Source: Bradyrhizobium symbiodeficiens
Lineage (GTDB): Bacteria; Pseudomonadota; Alphaproteobacteria; Rhizobiales; Xanthobacteraceae
Direction: 5' to 3'
Assembly: GCF_002266465.3 (NCBI RefSeq)
Contig: NZ_CP029427.2
Span: 6,574,501 to 6,638,500, forward strand
Length of the DNA stretch: 64,000 nt
Shown here: positions 44,421 to 52,700 of the stretch, piece by piece
How the letters are laid out: the number at the start of each line of letters is the position of its first letter
Position numbering within the stretch: the stretch's first letter is position 1
Made by a program: the position numbers and the translations under genes
The notes under the pieces: model-generated
Seen by the model: the letters and a program-made list of their open reading frames with translations, nothing else
What the model was told of the DNA's origin: nothing
Database searches by the model: none

Positions 44421-45872
44421 CTAGCGCTGAACGACGGCCGCCAGTTTCTTCACCGCCGGCGGCTTCCACGTGCCGTTGACGATCGAGGGACTTTTGTCAT
44501 TCGGCCAGTACAATCGCATCATCAACTGGAATTTGCCGGATGGAGCCGGTAGCCAGTTGGATTCCTTGTCTGCGCCCGGGGAGTCCTTCTGGATATAGAT
44601 GTCGACGGAGCCGTCCGGGTTCGATTTCAGATTCTGCCGGGCACTGATCGAATAGCGGTTGATCGGGTTTGCTACGAAGAAGTAGTTGCTGTCATACATC
44701 GTCAGCGACCAGAAGCCGCGCGCAGGCGGCAACCGTCCCTTTGCAAAATGCAGGACATATTTGGCGGCGCCGTCATAGGCCTTGCCTTCCCCATCCTTCT
44801 GCGAGCTGGGATAGACGGCATCTTGCGGCCGGTTCGCACCGAGGCCGATGGCCGTGACAAATGCCCGCATGAAATAGTCGGTCCCGTAGATTCCGGTTTT
44901 GGTCGTGTACCCCCATCCGTTGATATCCTTGACCTCCTTGTTGACCTTGAACTGAAGCAAGATCCGGTCGAAGGCGATCTGCGGGACACGTTTTGCAAAG
45001 TCCGCGTTGCGCAATCTGCTCGGATCGAACTCCTGGCCGGCGACGAGGCCAATCCGCGCGAACCTGGCGAGTGCGGGGGCATCCGCTGCGGCCGGCGGGT
45101 TCGCCTTCATGAGCCGCGCCAGGAGTGTGAAGTAGGCGACGGCATCCAGGCCATTCACTTGATCGCGCACGGCGGTCTTCATGTCGATGGAGCGATCGAC
45201 CTCGCCGGCTGGCGGCGTATAGGGCTTGCCGTAGCTGCTCAATGGCACCAGCTTGCACGCGTCCTGCGCAGCATGGACTGCGGCATAGTCTTCCGGCGTT
45301 CCCGTGCAGTAGATCCGTCCGAGTATCCACACGAGGCTGGTCGGCGACTTGTACTCCTTGACGCCCGAGGGGAGCGCACCCTTCCAGCCCGGCCCGGTGA
45401 TCGCGTAGGTCTGCGCACCCGTCCCCGTGGTTCGCTTTCCTGGCGCCTGAAACACGTCGGTCCAGCCGTCCAGCATCGGAAACAGGAAATAGCGATCCTT
45501 CATGTCGGGGATGCTGAGGACCCACGGCTCCTTTTCGACGTCGATGAATGCCGTCGTGTAGAGGGTGTCCGCATTCGGCGCGGTCACATCGCGGAACGAA
45601 GCGTCAGGATATTGGCGCGACTTGATGAACTGGCCCATCGGCGCGCGATTGCCCACCGGGCTCGCGACATTCGTGATGATCCTTCTCGTGTATTCCATCG
45701 TCACCAGCGGATAGCCGTAGATGTAGGCATCCTGAGCCACGGCAAACTCTTCCACTCCTTCACCGAAGTCGCGCAAGATGTCGCCGAATTCTGCGCGGGC
45801 CAATGTGCTGAATGATGCCCCTGCAAAGAGACTGAGACCGCCAATGGTCGCCTGGCGTCGGGATATCCGCAT
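44421..45872 (-). CDS. DUF1254/DUF1214 domain protein, Tat-exported
   Basis: A 483-aa protein with an N-terminal twin-arginine-like signal (ISRRQATIGGLSLFAGASFSTLARA). The N-terminal DUF1254 part (AYIYGYPLVTMEYTRR, TAPNADTLYTTAFIDVEKEPWVLSIPD) and the C-terminal DUF1214 part (RGFWSLTMYDSNYFFVANPINRYSI, IQKDSPGADKESNWLPAP) are full length. The function of this common periplasmic family is not settled. It stands alone, flanked by a direct repeat, which suggests a later insertion. Confidence 0.87.
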   Translation of the reverse strand: MRISRRQATIGGLSLFAGASFSTLARAEFGDILRDFGEGVEEFAVAQDAYIYGYPLVTMEYTRRIITNVASPVGNRAPMGQFIKSRQYPDASFRDVTAPNADTLYTTAFIDVEKEPWVLSIPDMKDRYFLFPMLDGWTDVFQAPGKRTTGTGAQTYAITGPGWKGALPSGVKEYKSPTSLVWILGRIYCTGTPEDYAAVHAAQDACKLVPLSSYGKPYTPPAGEVDRSIDMKTAVRDQVNGLDAVAYFTLLARLMKANPPAAADAPALARFARIGLVAGQEFDPSRLRNADFAKRVPQIAFDRILLQFKVNKEVKDINGWGYTTKTGIYGTDYFMRAFVTAIGLGANRPQDAVYPSSQKDGEGKAYDGAAKYVLHFAKGRLPPARGFWSLTMYDSNYFFVANPINRYSISARQNLKSNPDGSVDIYIQKDSPGADKESNWLPAPSGKFQLMMRLYWPNDKSPSIVNGTWKPPAVKKLAAVVQR

Positions 45873-46039
45873 TGCCTTCCCTCCTCTGCGAAGAACTTTT
45901 ACGCTAGGTGCCGCAAATCGCGTGACGCTTGATCCAGATCAAGTCCCGGAGGACGTCGCGCTCAGGGCGGTTGAGCGCCTCTTGGGGTGAAAGGTGGACG
46001 CCTGGATGGTGACGATCTCGACGGGCTCAGCCGCTTCAC

Positions 46040-46084
46040 TTCCGCGGCTGGGTGGCCTGCGCCTGAGGCGTGCGTCACGGCTTC
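46040..46084 (+). repeat. Direct repeat B: copy of the methyltransferase 3' end
   Basis: Near-copy of 44324-44364: TTCCGCGGCTGGGTGGCCTG, the same stop codon context CGCCTGAGGCGT, then a 4-base insertion. There is no gene in frame with it, so it is a remnant or duplication. Confidence 0.8.
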
Positions 46085-46093
46085 ATCCGCGCG

Positions 46094-46597
46094 TCACCGA
46101 TCGAAGGGAATCCCGGGCCCGAGATGATACCGGCTCGAATAGAACACCAGCGGGGTGGTGTCGCGGTAGTCGCACGCCGAGACTTCGGCGATGATCAGCG
46201 TGTGGTCGCTGACATCGACCTGACGCGTGACTTCGCAGGCGAACCAGGCGATGCAGCCGGACAGGCGGGGCAGGCCATCCACGATGTCGTAATCCGGACT
46301 GGCGCCGGTGTTCGGCTGGCTGGCGAAATGCCGCGAGAGGTCGCGGCCGTGATCAGGCAGGACGTTGACGCAGTAGCGTGAGGTCGCCGAGATCGCACGG
46401 TGCATGCGGCCGGGCATGACCGAGACCAGCACGGTCGGCGGCGACAGGCTGACGGTGACGAAGCTGTTCACGGTCATGCCGCAGACGCGGCCGTGCTCGT
46501 CGAGCGCTGTCAGCACCGCGACCCCGGTCGCAAAGCGCGAGGCGGCCTCGCGGAACGAGGCCGGATTGGCACGCGACATCTTGGTTTCCGTTCGCAT
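46094..46597 (-). CDS. Flavin reductase, StyB-like
   Basis: A 167-aa flavin reductase of the DIM6/NTAB split-barrel family: FREAASRFATGVAVLTALD, GMTVNSFVTVSLSPPTVLVSV, AISATSRYCVNVL and DHTLIIAEVSACDYRDTTPLVFY are typical. It would supply reduced FAD to the neighbouring monooxygenase. ATG 46597 is six bases after the monooxygenase stop and has AGGA upstream; ATG 46579 is an alternative. Confidence 0.87.
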   Translation of the reverse strand: MRTETKMSRANPASFREAASRFATGVAVLTALDEHGRVCGMTVNSFVTVSLSPPTVLVSVMPGRMHRAISATSRYCVNVLPDHGRDLSRHFASQPNTGASPDYDIVDGLPRLSGCIAWFACEVTRQVDVSDHTLIIAEVSACDYRDTTPLVFYSSRYHLGPGIPFDR

Positions 46598-46603
46598 CGA
46601 TCC

Positions 46604-47854
46604 TCACGCGATCGCCCTGAGCGGCTCAGGCGGGGCCGACATGCGCTCGATCCAGGCCTGGATGCGCGAGGGCGTCGAGATGCGGTCCCACTGCCGGTCC
46701 GGATAGTTGAAATTCTCGGTGAACTCGTTCGCCAGCGCCGGGTTCTGGCTCATCGCGCCGATCAGCATGCCCAGCGCTTCCGTCGGCGGCTGCAGCATTA
46801 CGTTGGTCCAGCGCGACGCCGCCAGCACGCGGTCCTGCCGCTTCAAATCGATCTTCTCGCACAGACGGGCGTCAAACGCGTCGGAATTGACGATCTCCTC
46901 GCCGAGCACGAAGGCCGCATAGGAGGCGACGTTGGCGCCCTGGCCCATCATGGGATCGACGATCGCCTGGACGTCGCCGAGCGCGATCGCGCATTTGCCG
47001 TCGTCGAATTCGACCACCGTGTTGCGCACCGTCGGCACGACGCCACCTTGCAACAGATCCTGCGGCTGCGCGAGGTCGAAGCGCGCGGTATCGATGCGGT
47101 CGTAGGTGGTCGGATGATGCTTCTCCAGCTTGCCCAGCAGCACCTTCAGGAAGTGCTTCGGATTGTCGTCGTAGCTGAGCGTCGCCAACTCCTCCATGTC
47201 GCCGCCCGGCACGTTCTCCATCAGCAGCGCGTTGGCGATGCCGTCGAAGGTGATGGTCGGGATCACGATCATCTCACCATGGCCGGGAGATACCGAGAGC
47301 GTGACGTTCATTGGATCGGGCTGCCGCACGCCGGTGTAAAGCCCGACACACAGCCGCCGCTGCGGCTGCGAATAGGGCGTATGCTCCGGACGGTAGGTGA
47401 AGAGCTGGCCCAGCGGACCCTTGCCGGTCGACACCACCAGGAGATCGAAGCGGGCGACCAGCGGGCGGATGTCGCGCTCTTCGATGCGGCGGTATTCGAT
47501 CCTGCCGCCGCGGCTGGCGAAGTCGTTCATCAGCGCGGGCAGATAGATCCGGTAGTCGACGGCGCGGCTCGGCTTCGAGAAGTCACCGCGAAAGCTCAGC
47601 GGCTGCGGGAAATTGAAGACGTGATCGTGATAATAGTAATGGTCTTTCGGATCGGTCCAGTGATTGACGCCGAGATAGTCCTCGCGCGCGATCGTCACAT
47701 GGTGATGTGCGACCGTGTTGATGAGCCGGATATCGCGGTAATCCTCGGGCGGCCGGTCGGTGATGACAGTGGCGTCCACGCCATGCTTTTGCAGATACAG
47801 CGCGAGATGCAGCCCGGCGATGCCGGCGCCGACGATTCCGATGTTGCGTGCCAT
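46604..47854 (-). CDS. Styrene/indole monooxygenase-like oxygenase, StyA family
   Basis: A 416-aa FAD-dependent oxygenase of two-component type. The N-terminal dinucleotide fold IGIVGAGIAGLHLALYLQKHGVDATVI, the HHHVTIAREDY segment and the C-terminal ALGDVQAIVDPMMGQGANVAS resemble StyA. StyA epoxidises styrene or indole with FADH2 from StyB; the substrate here is not proven. A flavin reductase gene follows 6 bp downstream and a LysR gene is divergent. Confidence 0.87.
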   Translation of the reverse strand: MARNIGIVGAGIAGLHLALYLQKHGVDATVITDRPPEDYRDIRLINTVAHHHVTIAREDYLGVNHWTDPKDHYYYHDHVFNFPQPLSFRGDFSKPSRAVDYRIYLPALMNDFASRGGRIEYRRIEERDIRPLVARFDLLVVSTGKGPLGQLFTYRPEHTPYSQPQRRLCVGLYTGVRQPDPMNVTLSVSPGHGEMIVIPTITFDGIANALLMENVPGGDMEELATLSYDDNPKHFLKVLLGKLEKHHPTTYDRIDTARFDLAQPQDLLQGGVVPTVRNTVVEFDDGKCAIALGDVQAIVDPMMGQGANVASYAAFVLGEEIVNSDAFDARLCEKIDLKRQDRVLAASRWTNVMLQPPTEALGMLIGAMSQNPALANEFTENFNYPDRQWDRISTPSRIQAWIERMSAPPEPLRAIA

Positions 47855-47918
47855 TGTCGTCTCCTCCCCTGATTGCTCGTTTTGAGGAAGCCTAACGATC
47901 GGCCGTGTTGCACACTAC

Positions 47919-47944
47919 GGAATAACTGGGATATGATTTATTCC
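47919..47944. promoter_or_regulatory. LysR-type dyad between oxygenase and regulator
   Basis: GGAATAA-N12-TTATTCC, a perfect 7-bp inverted repeat, with another GGAATA half-site at 47950-47955. It lies in the 105-bp divergent interval between the oxygenase and LysR genes, where LysR regulators normally bind. Confidence 0.6.
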
Positions 47945-47959
47945 GGATCGGAATAGATC

Positions 47960-48889
47960 ATGGACCGGATCGACTGCCTGCGTGCCTTCGTTCGCACCCT
48001 CGAGGGTGGCAGCTTCTCGGCGGCGGCCAAGGAGCTCGGGATCGGCCAACCCGCCATCAGCAAGCGCATCGCGATGCTGGAGAGCGAGTTCGGCACGCAG
48101 CTGTTCTTGCGCACGACCCGCACGCTCAAGCCGACGGCCGAGGCGCACCGGATCTACGAGCTCGCGCGCCAGATTCTCGGCAGTTTCGACATGGCGCGGT
48201 CGAGCGTCGAAGAAGCGGCGCCCCGCCCCACGGGCACGCTCCGGATCGGCGTGCCGTCGTCGTTCGGACGGCGCTACATGATGCCCATCATCGCCGAATA
48301 TGTGCGGAATTATCCGGAGGTCCGGGTCGACATCCGCTTCAGCGAGCGGTTCGTGAACCTGGTGGAAGAAGGCATCGAGCTTGCCTTGCGGATCGGACAT
48401 CTAGAGGCCAGCACGCTGGTCGCCCGCCGGCTCGGCACCGTACAGCGCCATCTGGTTGCGACACCCACCTATTTGCACGGCCGCCCGCTGCCACGGACGC
48501 CTGACGATCTCGGCTCGCATCAATGCATCGTCTATTCCAGGATGTCGCCGGCGCATCAATGGGCGTTCGAATCCGAGCACGGCCGCCACGTCGCATCGGT
48601 CAATGGCCCCATCCATGTCGACGATGCCGATGCGATGCAGGAGGCAACGATGCATCATCTCGGCATCGCCATTCTGCCCGAATGGAATGCCGCCGACGGT
48701 CTTCGCAGCGGCGAGCTCGAGCATGTGCTTCCGGACTACGGCATCGCCGCGCTGCCGCTGCACGCGGTCTATCCGGAGACGCACTGGATGACGCCACGGG
48801 CGCGAAGCTTTCTAAACCTCCTGGTCGAACGCGCCGAACATTTTGCAGTTATCCCGTCGGAAAGCACCGGCATCCATGCAGGTGGTTGA
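47960..48889 (+). CDS. LysR family transcriptional regulator
   Basis: A 309-aa regulator with an N-terminal winged helix (FVRTLEGGSFSAAAKELGIGQPAISKRIAMLESEFGTQLFLRTTRTLKPT) and a periplasmic-binding-like effector domain. Its divergent position beside the styrene-monooxygenase-like operon, with a perfect dyad between them, makes it the likely activator of that operon. Confidence 0.92.
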   Translation: MDRIDCLRAFVRTLEGGSFSAAAKELGIGQPAISKRIAMLESEFGTQLFLRTTRTLKPTAEAHRIYELARQILGSFDMARSSVEEAAPRPTGTLRIGVPSSFGRRYMMPIIAEYVRNYPEVRVDIRFSERFVNLVEEGIELALRIGHLEASTLVARRLGTVQRHLVATPTYLHGRPLPRTPDDLGSHQCIVYSRMSPAHQWAFESEHGRHVASVNGPIHVDDADAMQEATMHHLGIAILPEWNAADGLRSGELEHVLPDYGIAALPLHAVYPETHWMTPRARSFLNLLVERAEHFAVIPSESTGIHAGG

Positions 48890-48910
48890 CGCCGTCTCAC
48901 CCGGCATTAA

Positions 48911-49942
48911 ATGACGTCCATGAAAAAGATCGGATTCCTCTCCTTCGGACACTGGACCCCCTCGCCGCAATCGCAGACGCGCTCGGCGGCGGACACGCTG
49001 CTGCAATCGATCGAGCTTGCGGTCGCGGCCGAGCAACTCGGCGCGGACGGCGCCTATTTCCGCGTGCACCATTTCGCGCGCCAGCTCGCCTCGCCCTTTC
49101 CGCTGCTCGCGGCGGTCGGCGCGAGGACGAGCAAGATCGAGATCGGCACCGCCGTGATCGACATGCGCTACGAGAACCCGCTCTACATGGTGGAGGACGC
49201 AGGCAGCGCCGACCTCATCGCGGGCGGCCGGCTGCAGCTCGGCATCAGCCGCGGCTCGCCCGAGCAGGTGATCGACGGCTGGCGCTACTTTGGTTATGGC
49301 CCGGCCGACGGCCAGAGCGACGCCGACATGGGCCGGCGCCATGCCGAGGTGTTTCTCGACCTACTTCGGGGCGAAGGTTTTGCCGAGCCCAATCCGCAGC
49401 CGATGTTTCCGAACCCGCCGGGGCTGCTGCGTCTCGAGCCGCACGCGCAAGGCCTGCGCGAGCGGATCTGGTGGGGCGCCGGCTCGAATGCCACCGCGGT
49501 GTGGGCGGCGAAGCTCGGCATGAATTTGCAGAGCTCGACGCTGAAGAACGACGAGACCGGCGAAGCTTTTCACGTGCAGCAGGCCGCGCAGATCCGTAGC
49601 TATCGCGCCGCCTGGAAGGAGGCCGGCCACGCCCGCGAACCCCGCGTCTCCGTCAGCCGCAGCATCTTTGCGCTGGTCGACGATCGCGACCGCGCCTATT
49701 TCGGCCGGGAGCGCGGGGGCGAGGACCAGATCGGCTTCATCGACCCGCAGACCCGGGCGATCTTCGGCCGAAGTTATGCCGCCGAGCCCGATGCGCTGAT
49801 CGAGCAGCTGCGTCAGGACGAGGCGATCGCGGAAGCGGACACTCTGCTGCTGACGATCCCGAACCAGCTCGGAGTCGATTACTGCGCGCATGCGATCGAG
49901 GCGATCCTGAAGCACGTGGCACCGGCGCTGGGGTGGCGCTGA
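48911..49942 (+). CDS. LLM-class flavin-dependent oxidoreductase
   Basis: A 343-aa luciferase-like TIM-barrel enzyme: IELAVAAEQLGADGAYFRVHHFARQLASPFPLLAAVGART, IEIGTAVIDMRYENPLYMVEDAGSADLIAGGRLQLGISRGSP. Members use FMNH2 or F420 to oxidise or desulfonate small molecules. The start may be ATG 48911 or ATG 48920; no strong ribosome-binding site is seen for either. It is 21 bp after the LysR gene and could depend on its transcript. Confidence 0.88.
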   Translation: MTSMKKIGFLSFGHWTPSPQSQTRSAADTLLQSIELAVAAEQLGADGAYFRVHHFARQLASPFPLLAAVGARTSKIEIGTAVIDMRYENPLYMVEDAGSADLIAGGRLQLGISRGSPEQVIDGWRYFGYGPADGQSDADMGRRHAEVFLDLLRGEGFAEPNPQPMFPNPPGLLRLEPHAQGLRERIWWGAGSNATAVWAAKLGMNLQSSTLKNDETGEAFHVQQAAQIRSYRAAWKEAGHAREPRVSVSRSIFALVDDRDRAYFGRERGGEDQIGFIDPQTRAIFGRSYAAEPDALIEQLRQDEAIAEADTLLLTIPNQLGVDYCAHAIEAILKHVAPALGWR

Positions 49943-50042
49943 CATGAGCCGGCGCGGCACGACCAGAAGTCGCGGTTGACTTCGTCCACCACCGTCGCCA
50001 ATGATCCCCGCGGGGACTGTTGGACTGAATCAGGGGGTTGGA

Positions 50043-50504
50043 ATGGGCTTGCGTCCGGGGATTTTCGTTGCGGCTTTCCTGCTTGCGGGGTGTGCGTCGG
50101 GGCCGATGGGCAGCACGGCTCTCACGGACAACGTCAAGGCAAATACTGCGCGGCTGGTGGTCTATCGCTCATCCGCCCTCGGTTTCGCAATCCAGCCAAG
50201 CTATTCGGTCGATGGACGCTCCGTTGGAGGCAGTCAGGCTGCCGGCTTCGTGGCCTGCGACCTGCCTCTGGGCCGTCACGAGGTTGCGGTCAACAATCTT
50301 CCGCTGAGCAGCAATCTGTTCGGACAGGGAAGCGAGAAGGTCAGCCTCGATCTGCGCGCCGGCAGCACCACCTACCTCTCCGCCCAGCCCCAGATGGGAA
50401 TCATCACGCCCGGTGCAATCACCTTGGTTCAGGTGACGGAAGGCCAGGGCCGAGCCGACGTCGCCAGCTTGCATCAGAGCAACAGCTCATGCGGCAAGGC
50501 GTGA
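50043..50504 (+). CDS. Small outer-membrane-type lipoprotein, DUF2846-like
   Basis: A 153-aa lipoprotein. The signal MGLRPGIFVAAFLLAGCAS ends in a lipobox LAGC with Cys at residue 17. The mature part (RLVVYRSSALGFAIQPSYSVDGRSVGG, LPLGRHEVAV) resembles the DUF2846 beta-sandwich family. ATG 50043 follows GGGGGTTGGA. No operon partner. Function unknown. Confidence 0.78.
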   Translation: MGLRPGIFVAAFLLAGCASGPMGSTALTDNVKANTARLVVYRSSALGFAIQPSYSVDGRSVGGSQAAGFVACDLPLGRHEVAVNNLPLSSNLFGQGSEKVSLDLRAGSTTYLSAQPQMGIITPGAITLVQVTEGQGRADVASLHQSNSSCGKA

Positions 50505-50574
50505 TCTGAGGCGCCGTGGCTCGTTCACCTCTCCTGCTTGCGGGAAAGGGAGCGCTCCGCCGACAGTTGCGCTG

Positions 50575-50733
50575 TCACCACAACGCAGCGTTGGCGGCCT
50601 GCTGATAGATCATCGCGGCGACGAGCGAGAGCAGCAGGCCGGCGCCTGCAAAAATCACGAGCACCTTCAGAGTTTCGACGTCGACACTGGTTCGCGTCGC
50701 GCGGGATATTGCCTTTGCCAGTGCAGCCATCAT
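50575..50733 (-). CDS. Small single-span membrane protein
   Basis: A 52-aa protein with a soluble N-terminal helix and one membrane span (VLVIFAGAGLLLSLVAAMIYQ). GGAG lies six bases before ATG 50733; the frame is open back to ATG 50778 but without a site. No family recognised. Confidence 0.6.
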   Translation of the reverse strand: MMAALAKAISRATRTSVDVETLKVLVIFAGAGLLLSLVAAMIYQQAANAALW

Positions 50734-50967
50734 CGCCAGCTCCGAAGTTGGCCACGCGGCGGCGAGGCCATGCTTCATCTAGCGTCATTGGCGCAGTCTG
50801 CGTGTGAAGCAGATTACAGGCGAGCTTACGTGTACGAAGGCGGGCCGCTGCCATCGAACGCGAGAAGCCTGCCGCCGGCGTAGCGGTCGGTGCAACCTCG
50901 GCTCGTTCAAAGGCAGCAGATGACGCGGCCCCGATTCTACTCTCGCAGAAACCGGGGCCCTTCACGT

Positions 50968-51048
50968 TCAATGCATATGGCCAATGAGATAGATGCCGGC
51001 GCCGACGACCAGGATGGCCGGCACAGCCCAAAGAATCAGGATGGGCAT
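50968..51048 (-). CDS. 26-aa membrane peptide
   Basis: Very short gene: MPILILWAVPAILVVGAGIY then LIGHMH, almost entirely one hydrophobic span. It has a near-perfect ribosome-binding site (AGGAGGAG at 51055-51062) and a perfect EcfG-type promoter (51084-51108) about 30 bp further upstream, so it is very likely real despite its size. Function unknown; small hydrophobic stress peptides of this kind occur in Rhizobiales. Confidence 0.75.
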   Translation of the reverse strand: MPILILWAVPAILVVGAGIYLIGHMH

Positions 51049-51083
51049 TTTCCTCTCCTCCTATCAGTTGCTCCCGGAGACCG

Positions 51084-51108
51084 AACGGGAAAAAGTGGCA
51101 AATGTTCC
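51084..51108 (-). promoter_or_regulatory. Consensus EcfG promoter for the 26-aa gene
   Basis: On the minus strand GGAAC (51104-51108), exactly 16 bp, then CGTT (51084-51087): a full match to the alphaproteobacterial general-stress sigma factor consensus. Confidence 0.75.
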
Positions 51109-51117
51109 TTCGCCGAT

Positions 51118-51142
51118 GGAACGGGCCGGTGGATGGCAAGTT
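51118..51142 (+). promoter_or_regulatory. Near-consensus EcfG promoter for the DUF1236 gene
   Basis: GGAAC (51118-51122), 16 bp, then AGTT (51139-51142), one mismatch from consensus. It is 37 bp before the DUF1236 start and divergent from the perfect EcfG promoter at 51084-51108. Confidence 0.55.
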
Positions 51143-51179
51143 CAATGCAGCGCCGCATGTAGCGGCGAGGGAGAATGCG

Positions 51180-51524
51180 ATGAAGAAGTTCGTACTGATA
51201 TCGGCGGCCGCCTTGCTCGTGTCGACGAGCGCGTTGGCGCAGACCACTGTCGTCACCACGACCGGCGCCGGCCATGGCGCTGCGGTGCAGATCGAGCCGG
51301 AATATCGCACCAGGATCCGGTCCTACGTCACCGAACAAAAGATCCGCCCCGTCGAAACACGCGAGAAGATCGTGATCGGCTCGCCGGTGCCGCGCGACGT
51401 CGAGCTCGCGACCGTTCCGAGCGACTGGGGTCCTTCGCTCACCCGGTACCGCTACGTCTATTCCGGCAGCCACGTGATGCTGGTCGACCCCGAGACCCGC
51501 ATGGTCGTCCAGGAGGTCGACTAA
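51180..51524 (+). CDS. DUF1236 periplasmic protein
   Basis: A 114-aa secreted protein. Signal peptide MKKFVLISAAALLVSTSALA, then the DUF1236 domain: YRTRIRSYVTEQKIRPVETREKIVIGSPVPRDVELATVPSDWGPSLTRYRYVYSGSHVMLVDPETRMVVQ is full length. DUF1236 is common in Bradyrhizobiaceae, with no known function. ATG 51180 follows GAGGGAG. A candidate EcfG promoter and a terminator hairpin frame it as a single-gene unit. Confidence 0.87.
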   Translation: MKKFVLISAAALLVSTSALAQTTVVTTTGAGHGAAVQIEPEYRTRIRSYVTEQKIRPVETREKIVIGSPVPRDVELATVPSDWGPSLTRYRYVYSGSHVMLVDPETRMVVQEVD

Positions 51525-51530
51525 CGCCGC

Positions 51531-51562
51531 CGCGGCGGGCCGTGGAGGAGCGGCCCGCCGCG
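51531..51562 (+). terminator. Strong hairpin after the DUF1236 gene
   Basis: CGCGGCGGGCCG pairs perfectly with CGGCCCGCCGCG (12 bp, 8-nt loop), starting seven bases after the stop codon. There is no T-run, so it may be a rho-assisted terminator or 3'-end stabiliser. Confidence 0.6.
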
Positions 51563-51595
51563 TCATCGCACCTTGTTCATGCGCGGTAGCATCCG

Positions 51596-52006
51596 ATGCC
51601 CATCGTTCGATATTTTCTGGTTGCAGGCGCATTCGTTGTCGCGCTGCTATGCGCACTCGATCGCTCTATGCCGCCGCTCACCGATATGTCTGCGGGCACG
51701 GGCGTCGACCGCAGCATCATCCGCATCCACTCTGCAAGCGCCTGGCCTGAAAAGATCGTCTTCGATACGTCCACTCAGATCGCGACCGTGGTCTCCTCGC
51801 CTCTGCTTGCCACCGAGAGGCGAGACGACTCCGGCCAAGCGCTGGCGATAGCGGCACCGCAAAAGCCGGAGATCCAGAACACAGCCGCATCTCCGCAGAG
51901 CGCCGTTCGGGCAACGAGCTTTCGCTCAAATCGAACGGCGCGTGCAGCCGCTTCACGTCGGCCCTACGACCATCAGCTGATCGTCGGAGCGTTCCGAGAG
52001 AATTGA
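51596..52006 (+). CDS. Small secreted or membrane-anchored protein, unknown
   Basis: A 136-aa protein with an N-terminal hydrophobic segment (YFLVAGAFVVALLCALD) and a low-complexity hydrophilic C-terminus rich in Ala, Ser and Arg. No domain recognised. It may be anchored in the inner membrane. Weak ribosome-binding site (GGTAG). No partner. Confidence 0.55.
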   Translation: MPIVRYFLVAGAFVVALLCALDRSMPPLTDMSAGTGVDRSIIRIHSASAWPEKIVFDTSTQIATVVSSPLLATERRDDSGQALAIAAPQKPEIQNTAASPQSAVRATSFRSNRTARAAASRRPYDHQLIVGAFREN

Positions 52007-52220
52007 TCTCTGCCGCAGCACACTGCGTGCATTCCTGCAAGCGTTCAGCCCGGATGAACAACGAATGAATGACCGCGGTGCGGTCCATCGCGCAACGGAA
52101 CTCAGCACAAGCAAGAATCTGCAGTCAACGTCTCCCGACACAGGAACGTTTGCGCAATTGCCAGTTTATCCCGAGCCTGAATTTGGCATTTCGTTTTTTG
52201 AAAAACTGGAGGAGAACGAC

Positions 52221-52640
52221 ATGAGGATCCTGAAACTTTCTGCGGCTGCGGCCGCGCTGCTCGCCGGCACGGCGCTCGCCGTTGCGCAATCGAGTTCGAC
52301 CGTCGGCACCGGCGGATCGTCGGCGGGTGGCGGCACCAGCAGTTCGACTGTGGGTACCGGCGGCTCTTCGGCCGGCAGCGGATCGGCCTCGACGCTCGGC
52401 ACTGGCGGCTCGTCGGCGGGCGGCGGCACCAGCAGTTCGAGCGTCGGCACCGGCGGCTCGGCGGCCGGCACCGGCTCCAATTCTGCATCGACCCTTGGCA
52501 CCGGCGGCTCGTCCGCTGGCGACGGCAAGAGCGGCTCGACGGTAGGCGCGGCCGGCTCGTCTGCGGGTCATGCCAGCGACATGGGCATGGAAAAGGGCAA
52601 GGGCCACAACAAGGGCGAGATGAAGAAGGACAAGGATTGA
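52221..52640 (+). CDS. Gly/Ser-rich repeat secreted protein 1
   Basis: A 139-aa exported protein. After a signal peptide (MRILKLSAAAAALLAGTALA-VAQ) the protein is made of repeats built on (S/A)STVGTGGSSAG-GGTS, with at least six copies, and a lysine-rich tail (MEKGKGHNKGEMKKDKD). GGAGGAG precedes ATG 52221. A GGAAC-N15-AGTT element at 52143-52166 is a weak EcfG candidate. First of three similar genes. A structural or cell-surface role is possible; no family known to me. Confidence 0.82.
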   Translation: MRILKLSAAAAALLAGTALAVAQSSSTVGTGGSSAGGGTSSSTVGTGGSSAGSGSASTLGTGGSSAGGGTSSSSVGTGGSAAGTGSNSASTLGTGGSSAGDGKSGSTVGAAGSSAGHASDMGMEKGKGHNKGEMKKDKD

Positions 52641-52652
52641 TGCCTTGACCCA

Positions 52653-52683
52653 GGAGCGGCAGCGATGCCGCTCCTTCGTCTTT
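52653..52683 (+). terminator. Intrinsic terminator after Gly/Ser-rich gene 1
   Basis: GGAGCGGCA-GCGA-TGCCGCTCC, a perfect 9-bp stem with 4-nt loop, followed by TTCGTCTTT. It separates gene 1 from gene 2, so the downstream genes may be expressed at a lower level or by a separate promoter. Confidence 0.75.
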
Positions 52684-52700
52684 GTTGGAGGAGAATTCGC

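Noticed and set aside
50525..51310. A 261-codon minus-strand frame across the small-protein region
   Set aside because: It overlaps three better-supported small genes on both strands and has no recognisable domain or start signal.
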